Shown: positions 20,063-29,964, counted from the stretch's first letter. The stretch: 64,000 nucleotides of DNA from an uncultured Clostridia bacterium (GCA_930971385.1 CAKNGB010000002.1:1-64000); one strand, 5' to 3'. Numbers and translations: made by a program. The notes: a model not told the origin generated them from the sequence alone.

Positions 20063-20683
20063 ATGGATAAGATTTTGAAAGTTAAAGGTTTTGGCGAGGT
20101 GGCAGTGCGACCTGAAAAAATTTGTGTTTTTCTTACGCTAATTAGCACAAACAAGAATTTTAAAATAGCGCTAAGTGAAGTGGAGGTGCAAAAGCATTTG
20201 TTGTTTGAAAGTCTAATAAAAGCTGGGCTCAAGGAAGAAAGCGCCACTGTTTCGCATTACGATGTTAGGCAGGAATATGAATATCCACAAAATGTTAAAA
20301 GGTTTAAGGGGTATAGAGTTTCAGAAGGCGTGGAGGTTAAGTTTGATTTTAACACTCAAAAACTTAGCGACCTTATTGAGCAAATTTCTCTAAGGTTCAC
20401 TCCAAGCATAAGTGTCTATTTCACAGCGGATAGGGAAAACTATGAAGCCACTCTTCTTGAAAAGGCGGTTGGGGATGCTGAAAATAGGGCAAAAATTTTG
20501 GCAAAGGCAAGCAAAACAAAACTTAAAGGAATCAGACACATTTTCTATGGAGTAAACGACGAAGCCACAGTTTCTTATGAACAACCGGAAGGCGCACTTA
20601 TGAAAAGCGCATCGTTTAATGATGTGAGTGTGGACGACATCAAATTTTATGACACAGTTGTTGTTGAATGGGAAATTGAATAA
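20063..20683 (+). CDS. SIMPL (DUF541) domain protein
   Basis: VKGFGEVAVRPEKICVFLTLIS ... DAENRAKILAKASKTKLKGIRHIFYG; start moved to ATG 20063 with aaggag. Confidence 0.75.
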   Translation: MDKILKVKGFGEVAVRPEKICVFLTLISTNKNFKIALSEVEVQKHLLFESLIKAGLKEESATVSHYDVRQEYEYPQNVKRFKGYRVSEGVEVKFDFNTQKLSDLIEQISLRFTPSISVYFTADRENYEATLLEKAVGDAENRAKILAKASKTKLKGIRHIFYGVNDEATVSYEQPEGALMKSASFNDVSVDDIKFYDTVVVEWEIE

Positions 20684-20778
20684 TTTTTGTTGTTTTAAAT
20701 AAAAAATTTAATTTTTTTTCATATTTATTAGTTTTTTTTGCATAAAAATGATATTATATAGATAAGGAGGGCGGACTT

Positions 20779-21003
20779 ATGGCTAAATATGGAAAAGATT
20801 ATTTTGGCTGGAACAGAGTTCTCAGCATCATCTTGGCAATCATTCCTGTCACTGCTTTCATTTTGGGCTTTGTGACAAGAATTGCAGAAGGCAAGATTGT
20901 TGCAGCAATTGTGAGAATTATTCTTGGCTGGAATATCATTTAGCTTGTTGACCTTGTGCTTATGATTGTCAATGGTCAAATCTGGCGCTTGATTGATTGC
21001 TAA
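20779..21003 (+). pseudogene. Small membrane protein ORF interrupted by an in-frame TAG at codon 55
   Basis: MAKYGKDYFGWNRVLSIILAIIPVTAFILGFVTRIAEGKIVAAIVRIILGWNII-TAG-LVDLVLMIVNGQIWRLIDC-TAA; strong RBS (aaggagg); the sequence stays protein-like after TAG. Confidence 0.6.
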
Positions 21004-21009
21004 TTAATT

Positions 21010-21048
21010 TAAAAAAAGAAGTGTAATTTAATTTACACTTCTTTTTTC
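21010..21048 (+). terminator. Terminator
   Basis: AAAAAAGAAGTGTAAATTAAATTACACTTCTTTTTT-type inverted repeat. Confidence 0.7.
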
Positions 21049-21049
21049 A

Positions 21050-24000
21050 TTATTTTTTCTTCTTTTCAGAAGTTTTTGTTTCCTCGCTTGCGTCGTTTTT
21101 TTTCTTTTCCTTTTTCGCTTTGCTGAGTTGTTTTTGTTTTGCGTCATGTTCAAGGTATTTCTTTCTTTCAAGTGAAAGGAGATATTCAGGCGAGTTAACA
21201 TTTTCAAGTTGATGTTTCAAGATGTCAATCTTTTCGGTGATCACTGCGCGTTTTTGTGCGAAAAGTTTGAATTCTTTTTCTGTTGATTTGGAAACTTCTT
21301 TATTTTCCTCTTTTCTTAAAGCCACAACTTTTTCTTTATGCTCTTTCTCTAAGGAGGCGAGTTCGTTTTCAAATTTTTGGATGTTGTTTTCAAGTTCGCT
21401 TGCTTGTTTTGCTCTCTCATCCTCTGCTTCCTTGCGGATAGTGTCGTGATGGATGGAGCCTTTTCTGTCGTAAGTTTCTTGACGCTTAGTTTCAACTTTT
21501 TGAATTTTAATCTTTCTTGTGAAGTAGCCAACAACTGCAATCACAATGGCAAGGGCGGTGATGAGGGTGGAGATTAAGATAAGCCAAGTGAAATCGTCGT
21601 TATTTGTTGTTGTGTCGCCAGTGTCGTCTGATGTTGAATCGTCAGTTGTGCCGTCGCCTTCTTCGTCTGCTGGGGTTTCAGTTGCAAAAACATGGTCGGT
21701 GTTAACATCATATTCACTTCCTTCCATAAGTTCAACTGCCGAGTCATAGTCGCGGGAGGCGTTATCTTCGTCAGACGCAATTTCAGTGAAGTTGAAATCA
21801 TAAACAACCATTGTTCCTGTGGTGGAAGCGCTGTCGCTTACAAGTGCGATGTGCAAGGTTGAGGATGCGTCTTCAGTTGCATGGATGTGCATGGTGTATT
21901 CAGTGTATTCCTCATTTGAAACAAGCCCTGTCATATAGTCGAAACCAGAAAGCCCAACTGTTGCACCATAGGTATGTTCATCTGCTTTGAATTCGTTATT
22001 TTCGTCGGTGGAAACATAGTCGAAATTGGTTTTAAGTTTAAATGTTATTGTGTAGTAGTTTCCACTTGTTAAGTCGAAGGTGAACAAACTGTTAATTGTG
22101 TAGTTTGCATTTGGTGTTCTGTTGCTTAAAAGGAAAACATTTTGTTCTTCCTCTTCTTCGCTGAGTCTAAATTTGGTGTAGTCAGTTTCAAAGAAGGAGG
22201 AGTTCACAATTCCGCCAACACCATCTTCGCTGTAGCCTGTTGTTTCATAGGCACTTGACGAGAAATCTTTAAGATTGTTGGAAATGTTGTTGGTTGGAAG
22301 GTTCAAATAGTAGTCGGTCATGTCAACGCGATGTGTTAAGTTTGTTTCGGTTACATTGGAGTATTCATCTGTGTCGCTGGAAACAAGGCTGAAGTTGTCG
22401 AAGTATGCAAAACCAACTTGAGTGTCCTCATCGTTTCCAAATTCAATTTCGATGTAAACATTTTCAGCACCAGCAAAGGTTTCAAAATAGATTTCATATT
22501 CTTCCCAAACTGAGCTGGAAACATCTTTACCTTCAAACAATAAAACATCATCTTCGTTGTAAATTCTTACATTGAATTTTGCATATTGTGTTGGTTCAAT
22601 CGACATGGTTTTGAAATTGAAGGAAAGTTTGTAGAAGGAATTTGCCTCCATGGTGAAAGTGGAGGAGGTGAGTGTTTGTGCACTGGAATTATAGTTCGCA
22701 AGCATCAAGATGTTGTTGGAATATTCGCTTGAATTTGAAGAACTTAAAGGATTTGCAAAACTTGCCCAAAGATATGGATTTTCTTCGCCTTTTTCAAGAT
22801 TGTTTAAATATTCTTGCTTATAGAAATCGTATTCGCTTGCCTTTGTGTTGATAACTCCGCCAAAGTTTAAGCCACCATCGCTTTCGATTGTCCATCCAGA
22901 AGGAGCAAGTGGATAGGAGTTAGTTGTGTTTTCTGTTGAGTTGAAGTAGCCATTAGTGATTGTGGCAGAGGACTCAGTTTCATGAAGAGTCACTTGATTG
23001 TCGGCATTTGAGAACTCTTCATAAGTCACATTTTCCACTTTAATGTCGTCGAACACCACACAGCCAGTTGCGCTTTCGCTTTCAGAACCAAGGCCAAGAG
23101 CGATGTTGACATAGGAGTTGTAGAAGTCGGAGCCTTTAACATATATTTCCAATATGTTATAGTTGTTTTCAAAATTGTTTTCTGCATTTTCGGTTGCTGT
23201 TGCACTTCCGCTTGCAAGGGCATAGCCATAAGTTTCATTTTCGTCGCTTGAGGTCAAGTTGTTTTCTTCAATAACTCTGCTGTTTTCACGGATGTTTAAG
23301 TAAACATTGCCTTCGTCTAAGGAGGAAATTTTGTAGTAAACTGAAATCTTATAATAGCCATGCATCTTGATTTCAACATCTTTGGAAGTGGCTTCAACAT
23401 AGTCGTTATCAGCCCAAAGCACAAGTGCTTGATTGTTTTCTTTAATGGTCAGTTCGCCGTCATCATCTATTTTGGCGTCAACATGAAGGTTGGAGCCTGT
23501 GAAGTCGTGGCCAGTCACTCTTTCAAAGCCTTCATCGGAGTTGAGAGAGATGATTCTTGCATTGCCGTTTCCAGATTTCGTCCAGCCGTTGAGGGCGGTG
23601 ACATCAAGTGTGTTTTCAAAGTCGAAATTATTTTCGCTTGGCATTGTGATGGAATTATCTTCGTTGAAACTTATGAATTTCACAGCACTTTGAGATTCTT
23701 CATTTTGTGTGTAGAACATACTGTCTTTATAGTCAAGATAGGTGGAGAAGAAATGGTTTTCACTGTATTTTTGCACTTGAACATCGTCGAAGAACACAAC
23801 TCCAGTGCTGTCCATTCCATAGTGGTCGCCACCAAGCCAAAGTTCCAAGTTCACGGTTTGTTCGCTGTTTCCTGTTTCAATAAAGAAGAAGAATGTTGTC
23901 CAGTTTTTAGTTAAAACTTTTTCAAAGGAAAGGTCCATTTCTTCGCCGTCGTTATTCTTTAAACCTTTAACATAAATAGATGCAGTGCCGAATTGATTAA

Positions 24001-25075
24001 GGTCAGTGTATTCTTCAGTAAGGTTATACCACGCTTCGCCAGACCTTAGATAATAGCTTCCAGAAGAGCCTGATTCGCTTGGTCTATACTCGATGTTTGA
24101 GGTGAAGTAGTCTGAATTAGCGCTAAATGTGAAGCGAACTTGACTTGGCTCAGCATAGTAGGTGGTGCCGTTTTCAGCTCTAATTAAAATGTAGTCTTCA
24201 TACTCTTCATATTCGGTCACGGTTATATCTTCGCTTATTGTTTCACTGTCTTCAGTTTCAGGATTGGTGATAACGCTTAAACCTGATCTTAAAGTTAATG
24301 AGGTAATATTTTGAGTGCTAACATAAATTGGAGTGTTCACAGCATTGATTTCACGCATAAAACCAACATAATCGCCGTCGAAATAAAAAACATTTTCTGC
24401 TGTTACTTCGCTGTCGAAGTTGCCTTCGCGTGTAAGTTCCTTGTGAGCATAGCGTGTGCGACTGTTATAAGTCATTTGCAAATAGTCGCCAAAACTTGTG
24501 CTGTTGAAGTTTGCTCTTGTGATGGAAACATCGCTGGAAACATTTCCTCTTTGTGTGTAGGTCTCTTTTGTTTCATAGTTCGTGTCGCTTTTAACTGAAA
24601 CTTGGAATGTGTAGTAGGAATTTGCTTCCAAGGTAACAGAGTTCGATGCAAAACCTTCTCTTGTTGTTCTTGTGCTGACATTTGCAGTTTTAGAGTTGAT
24701 CATTAAAATTTGATTATCGCCAGTTTCTGAGTTAGGAAGGCTGGTGCCTGGGTTCACAGAAAGATAGAAAGAGTTTTTCTTATAGTTTTCAAACCTAGAA
24801 CCAACATTGATAATTCCAGCAGTTGAACTGTTGTCGTCAACCTGTTTCGACCAGCCCGATGGATTTGTGCTTATGGAAGTGATGTTACTACTATTAAAGT
24901 TGTTATTAGTTAAAGAAACAGGCTCCATATATTTATTATAATAATAGGTTGTTGAAGCCTCAGCCGAAGCAAGACTTTCAATGTAGGCACCTAAAACACC
25001 AGTGACAACAATAGGCATCAAAAGTGCCAAAACGATAAGACAAATTTTTGTGTTAAGTAATCTTAATTTTTTCAT
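21050..25075 (-). CDS. Giant surface protein: signal sequence, repeated jelly-roll/CBM-like modules, C-terminal TM, charged coiled-coil cytoplasmic tail
   Basis: 1341 aa; recurring motifs (ANSYYTFQVSVKSD, ANSFYKLSFNFKTMS, VVFFDDVQVQ/VVFDDIKVE/AYFDNFSLV), TM FTWLILISTLITALAIVIAVVGYF, Lys/Glu-rich tail. Confidence 0.75.
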   Translation of the reverse strand: MKKLRLLNTKICLIVLALLMPIVVTGVLGAYIESLASAEASTTYYYNKYMEPVSLTNNNFNSSNITSISTNPSGWSKQVDDNSSTAGIINVGSRFENYKKNSFYLSVNPGTSLPNSETGDNQILMINSKTANVSTRTTREGFASNSVTLEANSYYTFQVSVKSDTNYETKETYTQRGNVSSDVSITRANFNSTSFGDYLQMTYNSRTRYAHKELTREGNFDSEVTAENVFYFDGDYVGFMREINAVNTPIYVSTQNITSLTLRSGLSVITNPETEDSETISEDITVTEYEEYEDYILIRAENGTTYYAEPSQVRFTFSANSDYFTSNIEYRPSESGSSGSYYLRSGEAWYNLTEEYTDLNQFGTASIYVKGLKNNDGEEMDLSFEKVLTKNWTTFFFFIETGNSEQTVNLELWLGGDHYGMDSTGVVFFDDVQVQKYSENHFFSTYLDYKDSMFYTQNEESQSAVKFISFNEDNSITMPSENNFDFENTLDVTALNGWTKSGNGNARIISLNSDEGFERVTGHDFTGSNLHVDAKIDDDGELTIKENNQALVLWADNDYVEATSKDVEIKMHGYYKISVYYKISSLDEGNVYLNIRENSRVIEENNLTSSDENETYGYALASGSATATENAENNFENNYNILEIYVKGSDFYNSYVNIALGLGSESESATGCVVFDDIKVENVTYEEFSNADNQVTLHETESSATITNGYFNSTENTTNSYPLAPSGWTIESDGGLNFGGVINTKASEYDFYKQEYLNNLEKGEENPYLWASFANPLSSSNSSEYSNNILMLANYNSSAQTLTSSTFTMEANSFYKLSFNFKTMSIEPTQYAKFNVRIYNEDDVLLFEGKDVSSSVWEEYEIYFETFAGAENVYIEIEFGNDEDTQVGFAYFDNFSLVSSDTDEYSNVTETNLTHRVDMTDYYLNLPTNNISNNLKDFSSSAYETTGYSEDGVGGIVNSSFFETDYTKFRLSEEEEEQNVFLLSNRTPNANYTINSLFTFDLTSGNYYTITFKLKTNFDYVSTDENNEFKADEHTYGATVGLSGFDYMTGLVSNEEYTEYTMHIHATEDASSTLHIALVSDSASTTGTMVVYDFNFTEIASDEDNASRDYDSAVELMEGSEYDVNTDHVFATETPADEEGDGTTDDSTSDDTGDTTTNNDDFTWLILISTLITALAIVIAVVGYFTRKIKIQKVETKRQETYDRKGSIHHDTIRKEAEDERAKQASELENNIQKFENELASLEKEHKEKVVALRKEENKEVSKSTEKEFKLFAQKRAVITEKIDILKHQLENVNSPEYLLSLERKKYLEHDAKQKQLSKAKKEKKKNDASEETKTSEKKKK

Positions 25076-25167
25076 AAACCACCCGTAGTTAGAATTTAAC
25101 TATAACATTATAATACATATAAACAAAAAAATCAAATATTTTCTTAAAATTTATCAATAATATTACT

Positions 25168-25584
25168 ATGATGTCGAAAAATTTGGAAAAAAGAGAGCAA
25201 TTTTTAATGGCAAAAGAGGATAAATTGACGGGTAAAGAGCAATTTATTTTAATCTTGTGTGGCGTCATTATCGGCTTTATCAATGGCTTTTTCGGCGGTG
25301 GCGGAGGAATGATTTGCGTTCCTTTACTTGAAAATGTGCTTCATTTAAACAACAAATATTCTCATGCGACAGCAATCGCGGTTATTTTTCCAATTTCTTT
25401 CGTTAGCGCCATAATCTACATTTTTTCTGGCACATTGCAAACAATTCCTTTTGTGACAGTTGGCTCTGGCGTTGTGCTTGGCGGGATAATTGGCTCGTAT
25501 TTCCTTAAAATTCTTCCATCAAATGTCGTTCGCATAATCTTTGCCATCATCATGCTTTTAGGCGGAATTAGGCTTCTTTTTTAG
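25168..25584 (+). CDS. Half-size TSUP (TauE/SafE) family membrane protein
   Basis: GFINGFFGGGGGMICVPLL; 138 aa. Confidence 0.75.
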   Translation: MMSKNLEKREQFLMAKEDKLTGKEQFILILCGVIIGFINGFFGGGGGMICVPLLENVLHLNNKYSHATAIAVIFPISFVSAIIYIFSGTLQTIPFVTVGSGVVLGGIIGSYFLKILPSNVVRIIFAIIMLLGGIRLLF

Positions 25585-25592
25585 GAGGAAAA

Positions 25593-25991
25593 ATGATTTA
25601 TGTTATATATGTGCTTGTTGGCATAATTTCTGGCATATTTGGCGGACTTGGCATGGGAGGTGGAACTCTTTTAATTCCAATTCTCACAATTTTTCTAGGC
25701 TTTGACCAAAAGTTAAGCCAAGGCATCAATCTTTTAAGTTTTCTTGTTATGGCAATTTTTTCGCTTATCATTCACTACAAAAACGGCTACATCGCCACAA
25801 AGCACCTTTTTTGGATAATTATTCCAGCAGTGATTTCTTCCGTGCTTGGCGCTTTTGCCATGACACTTATTCCTTCCAAAATTTTAAAGATGATTTTTGG
25901 GGCGTTTCTTTGCGTGCTTGCGGTTATTGAATTTATCAAGGTGTTTAAGAAGGATAAAAGCAAGAAGAATGAGAAAATCGCCAAAAAATAG
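25593..25991 (+). CDS. Half-size TSUP (TauE/SafE) family membrane protein
   Basis: GIISGIFGGLGMGGGTLLIPIL; 132 aa; own RBS (aggagg). Confidence 0.75.
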   Translation: MIYVIYVLVGIISGIFGGLGMGGGTLLIPILTIFLGFDQKLSQGINLLSFLVMAIFSLIIHYKNGYIATKHLFWIIIPAVISSVLGAFAMTLIPSKILKMIFGAFLCVLAVIEFIKVFKKDKSKKNEKIAKK

Positions 25992-26049
25992 TTTACAAAA
26001 TTTGTTTTTTATGCTATATTTATCATAAGTTTTTGCATAGGAGGCAGAT

Positions 26050-26220
26050 ATGGTTGATAAACAAAAGTGTATTGGATGCGGAACTTGCGTGGCTATTTGC
26101 CCAGTTGGCGCAATTTCTTTCGACACCGACGGCAAAGCACAAATTGACAAGGCTAAGTGTATTCATTGCGGGGCTTGCCAATCAAGTTGTCCAGTAAGTG
26201 CCATCGATTTAAACAAGTAA
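26050..26220 (+). CDS. 2[4Fe-4S] ferredoxin
   Basis: Own translation (56 aa, not in ORF track): MVDKQKCIGCGTCVAICPVGAISFDTDGKAQIDKAKCIHCGACQSSCPVSAIDLNK. Confidence 0.92.
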   Translation: MVDKQKCIGCGTCVAICPVGAISFDTDGKAQIDKAKCIHCGACQSSCPVSAIDLNK

Positions 26221-26234
26221 TCACGAGGAGATTT

Positions 26235-27716
26235 ATGGAAAATATAGCATTCATTCAACTAACTGAAAGAAAAATTGAACTTAAAATCATTCAAACAAGG
26301 GCGGGACGCTATCGCATTTTAGAGGAAGTTATCAATCAATACGATTTGACGGACGACTTAACTAAGGAATGTTTGTTTACGCCAAAATCAAGACAGGATA
26401 TTTTGAAAATATTGAATATTTATAGATATACCATTGAAACATATAATGTCAGCAAAATGGTGGCATTTGCTTCAAACATCATTGTGAAGGCAAGGAACTA
26501 TCGCGGACTTTTGGATGAAATTTACACGCACACTGGCATGAATTTCATTTTAACCAATGATGAAGAAGAAGTTAAAGATGTCTATCAAGCACTCATTTCA
26601 AAAATCGATGTTTCAAAGGGTGCGGGTGTTTATATTGCTGGCTATCGCACTTATGTTTTCAAGTTCAACAGGCGCAGTGTTAACGATTTTTGTGTTGTGC
26701 CATATGGATATATAAACTTAACAGAAAACTTCTCTTCAAAAGCGGAAAGGATTTCTGCCGTTAAAAAGGAACTTAGAGATTGCCAGATTATCAAAACTTT
26801 CGACGAGGAAATTTTGGTTGGTGCTGGCGTGCCATATATTGACATTTCTCGCGTTGCCAAGAAACTTCAAAGAAACGCAGTGGAAATCGACAATAACTAT
26901 GAACTAAATAAAGATAGTTTTGAAAAAGTTGTTGCTTTTGTTAAAGACCTTGATGTTGAAAAAATCAAAAAAATTAAAGGGCTAAGTTTTGAAGGAAGCG
27001 ACAGTTTGCAAGGAGGGCTGGCAATCATCGAGGCTATGTTCGACCTATTTAAAAACGACTATATTGTTGTGACCGATGCCAATAAAATGGAAGGAAAGAT
27101 TATTGAAAACCTTGTTGGCGCACCAGTGGAGAGATATTCCGACCTTCTTTTAAACAGTTTAGACAGTTATTATGAATTTAAAAAAGAAGGCTTGTCGATT
27201 AACGCTAATGTCTATAACATGGCAATTCTTCTTTTCAAGCAACTTAAAGTTGTTCACAAACTTTCAAGAGTTTATGCAAAACCTCTTAAAATCGCCTCAT
27301 ATATGTTCGACAGCGGTAAATTTATTGACTTTAAAAACTATGAAAAACATGGTTTTTATGCCATTTTAAATTCCAACATCGTGGGTGCGTCGCAAAAGGA
27401 TATTTTGATTGCAAGTTTTGCTTGTTCCTGCCAAAACATAGACAACTTTAATTTGCAAGAAATCTTAAAATTCAAGGATGTTTTAAACGACGAAGATGTC
27501 GATGCTATAAGGAAATTAGGCATTTTGGTTAAACTTGCAGTCACTTTAAATGCCTCTCGCAAAAATGTTATCTCCGACATTATTTGCGACATCTTAGGCG
27601 ACTCTATCATCATGAAAACGGTGGTTAAAAGTGACCCTTCTTTCGAGATTATGCAAAGCATGAAATTGCAAGATGATTTTAAGAAAATTTTTAAGAAAAG
27701 TTTGCAAATTATTTAA
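26235..27716 (+). CDS. Ppx/GppA-type phosphatase-like protein
   Basis: MENIAFIQLTERKIELKIIQTRAGRYRILEE ... KMVAFASNIIVKARNYRGLLDEIYTHTGMNFILTNDEEEVKDVYQAL. Confidence 0.65.
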   Translation: MENIAFIQLTERKIELKIIQTRAGRYRILEEVINQYDLTDDLTKECLFTPKSRQDILKILNIYRYTIETYNVSKMVAFASNIIVKARNYRGLLDEIYTHTGMNFILTNDEEEVKDVYQALISKIDVSKGAGVYIAGYRTYVFKFNRRSVNDFCVVPYGYINLTENFSSKAERISAVKKELRDCQIIKTFDEEILVGAGVPYIDISRVAKKLQRNAVEIDNNYELNKDSFEKVVAFVKDLDVEKIKKIKGLSFEGSDSLQGGLAIIEAMFDLFKNDYIVVTDANKMEGKIIENLVGAPVERYSDLLLNSLDSYYEFKKEGLSINANVYNMAILLFKQLKVVHKLSRVYAKPLKIASYMFDSGKFIDFKNYEKHGFYAILNSNIVGASQKDILIASFACSCQNIDNFNLQEILKFKDVLNDEDVDAIRKLGILVKLAVTLNASRKNVISDIICDILGDSIIMKTVVKSDPSFEIMQSMKLQDDFKKIFKKSLQII

Positions 27717-27808
27717 CTTATAAATATCATAAAATTAAACATAATAAATAGTATTAACAATTTGTTGATTTTTGATGTAAATAATAGAAAAACTTTTTAG
27801 GGAATTGT

Positions 27809-28951
27809 ATGGAGAAGAAGGGCGGAGTTTGGAGAATTTTACTTATCATTGGCATAGTAATAGTTGCAGTGTTACTATGCTATTTTTCCGTTGTACTTTA
27901 CTTTTACTGCACAAAAACAAATGATATTTCCTCTAAACTTTCGCTTTTCAACCTCTTTTCCGACGAGCAAGTGGGCGAAATGTATCAAGATGTTTCGTAT
28001 GAAATTAAAAATGGCGAGGATGACACATATTACGGTGTTAATGTGAACGAAAATGGCTACCTTTTAACTGTTGCGCATAATGTGGATGAAAACGAGGAAT
28101 TTCTTGCATTCAGCAAAAATGGCACAGTGTTCAACGGCGAACTTGTGTTTTGCGATGATAACTATAACCTTGCAGTTATAAAACTTTATGATTTGCAAGA
28201 CAGCGAAAAAGTGCTCAGTTTGCCATATGTGAGACTGAGCGGAGTTTCTTTCTTTAATTCTTCATATATCTCAATTGGCAAAACCAGTGATGAAGAAATT
28301 TCCACTGCAACAAATGTTGACTACACCTATCAAGCAATAAGTTTAACCACTCAGCACGACGGCATTGATGTTGTTGACAGCATCTACACAAACGCCATTA
28401 TGTTTGAAAGCGAAAATGATTCTTACGGACTTTTTGATAAGCGAGGAAATTTAGTTGGGCTCACTTATGCCTATGCCGACACCTCAGAAGGAAGGGAATA
28501 TTTTGCAATTCCTGTTGATTTATTTGACAACACATTAAATAAAATTATATCATTAAATGGAGAAAGGCTTCAAAACGCACTTGTCAACAGTTTGCACGGC
28601 TATGATATGTTTGAATTTGAACAATATCTTTCCTATCCAATATCCGAGAGTTCTGGCGTTGACCAAATTTTCTTTGATGGCGCTTGGCAGATTGTGGATG
28701 AAAATGTGCATTCCTATTATGCTTCTGGCTTAGACGGCTTCTATCTCACAGAAAATTTAACATATAACGAAACTGTGATTCCAAAAGGCTCAATGATTCA
28801 AAGTGTGACTTACAACAATTTTTCCTATCAAATCACTGTAAGGCTTGATTTAGTTGATTTGTTGTATCAAGCAAACACTTGCGAAACTTTAACAATAACC
28901 TACACTAATATGCAAACAGGAGAGCAGACAGAGACACAAATTTTAGTTTAA
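27809..28951 (+). CDS. Membrane-anchored trypsin/HtrA-like protein, active site partly degenerate
   Basis: GVNVNENGYLLTVAHNV ... DDNYNLAVIKLYD ... NDSYGLFDKRGNLVGLTYAY resemble the His, Asp and Ser segments of HtrA-type proteases. Confidence 0.55.
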   Translation: MEKKGGVWRILLIIGIVIVAVLLCYFSVVLYFYCTKTNDISSKLSLFNLFSDEQVGEMYQDVSYEIKNGEDDTYYGVNVNENGYLLTVAHNVDENEEFLAFSKNGTVFNGELVFCDDNYNLAVIKLYDLQDSEKVLSLPYVRLSGVSFFNSSYISIGKTSDEEISTATNVDYTYQAISLTTQHDGIDVVDSIYTNAIMFESENDSYGLFDKRGNLVGLTYAYADTSEGREYFAIPVDLFDNTLNKIISLNGERLQNALVNSLHGYDMFEFEQYLSYPISESSGVDQIFFDGAWQIVDENVHSYYASGLDGFYLTENLTYNETVIPKGSMIQSVTYNNFSYQITVRLDLVDLLYQANTCETLTITYTNMQTGEQTETQILV

Positions 28952-28962
28952 AAGAGGTGTGT

Positions 28963-29964
28963 ATGAGAAAATATAAATACGCCATTGAAATGGGTGGAGG
29001 CTTCACCAACATATATGTGAAAGGGCAAGGTTTGGCACTTAAAGAGCCAACGCTTGTTGCTGCTGAGCCAACAGAAGAAGGGTATAAGGTGATTGCACTT
29101 GGTTTGGATGCCAAACGCTTGGTTGGCAAAACCAAGGAAAACATTGAAATTTTCACACCTTGTGTTTATGGCGAACACAGCAATTATGAATATAGCGTGG
29201 TGCTTTTAAAACATCTTCTTTCAAAAGTTGGATTTAAACCAAATGAAGATAATGTGCTTTTCTTAACACCTTGCGGAATCACTGCACATGAAAAGGATAA
29301 CATTTTAAGAGTGTGCGAGTCTGTTAACATGGGCTATGTCGATTTAATTCCAGCGGTTATCTGCTCCTGTGTGGGCGAGGGAAGAAAGATTGACGGTTCA
29401 AATGTTCACATGGTTGTTAACATCGGCGGAACTTACACCGACATCGCCGTTATAAATATGTCTAACATCATGAAAGGAGCAACTCTCTCAATAGGCGGAA
29501 AATCTATCGACGCTTCCATTGTAAATTATCTTGCATATAAAGACGAACTCGTGATTGGACTTTCAACTGCGGAAATCCTTAAAAATGATGTGGGAAGTTT
29601 GTATGAAAACGACACTCTTAACATGGAAGTGACAGGTGTTGACCTTAAAACGAAATCGCCAAAAACAGTGGTTATAAGTTCCTATGACCTATTGAACGCC
29701 ATCGAGCCATTTTTTGCGGAAATTGTTAGAGCCATCGACACCACAATCAACACTTTGCCACCAGAGGTTGTGACTGACATCATAAACAATAAGATTTTGG
29801 TGTGCGGAGGCGTGGCAAAACTTCAAGGCTTGGAGCATTTCTTTAAAAAACATCTTAAATATCCAGTGCAAATTTCCGAGGACACTGACTATATCACAAG
29901 TTTGGGCGCGGGAAAACTCCTTTCCGACCAACCACTTCTTGAAAGCGTGTTAAAAAGATTGTAA
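28963..29964 (+). CDS. Actin/MreB-like (Hsp70/actin ATPase fold) protein
   Basis: YAIEMGGGFTNIYVKG, HMVVNIGGTYTDIAVI, ATLSIGGKSIDASIVNYL, ILVCGGVAKLQGLEHFF. Confidence 0.65.
   Translation: MRKYKYAIEMGGGFTNIYVKGQGLALKEPTLVAAEPTEEGYKVIALGLDAKRLVGKTKENIEIFTPCVYGEHSNYEYSVVLLKHLLSKVGFKPNEDNVLFLTPCGITAHEKDNILRVCESVNMGYVDLIPAVICSCVGEGRKIDGSNVHMVVNIGGTYTDIAVINMSNIMKGATLSIGGKSIDASIVNYLAYKDELVIGLSTAEILKNDVGSLYENDTLNMEVTGVDLKTKSPKTVVISSYDLLNAIEPFFAEIVRAIDTTINTLPPEVVTDIINNKILVCGGVAKLQGLEHFFKKHLKYPVQISEDTDYITSLGAGKLLSDQPLLESVLKRL

Noticed and set aside
20941-20943. In-frame TAG considered as evidence of an alternative genetic code
   Set aside because: TAG terminates other clear genes in the window (2132, 4830, 25584), so genome-wide reassignment is not supported.
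23360-23914. 184-aa plus-strand ORF inside the giant surface protein
   Set aside because: Antisense shadow ORF; no RBS or recognisable domain.
25156-25170. AATAAT attact ATG upstream of the first TSUP gene as a ninth leaderless case
   Set aside because: The spacing fits but the -10 is weak and no -35 is evident; not counted.
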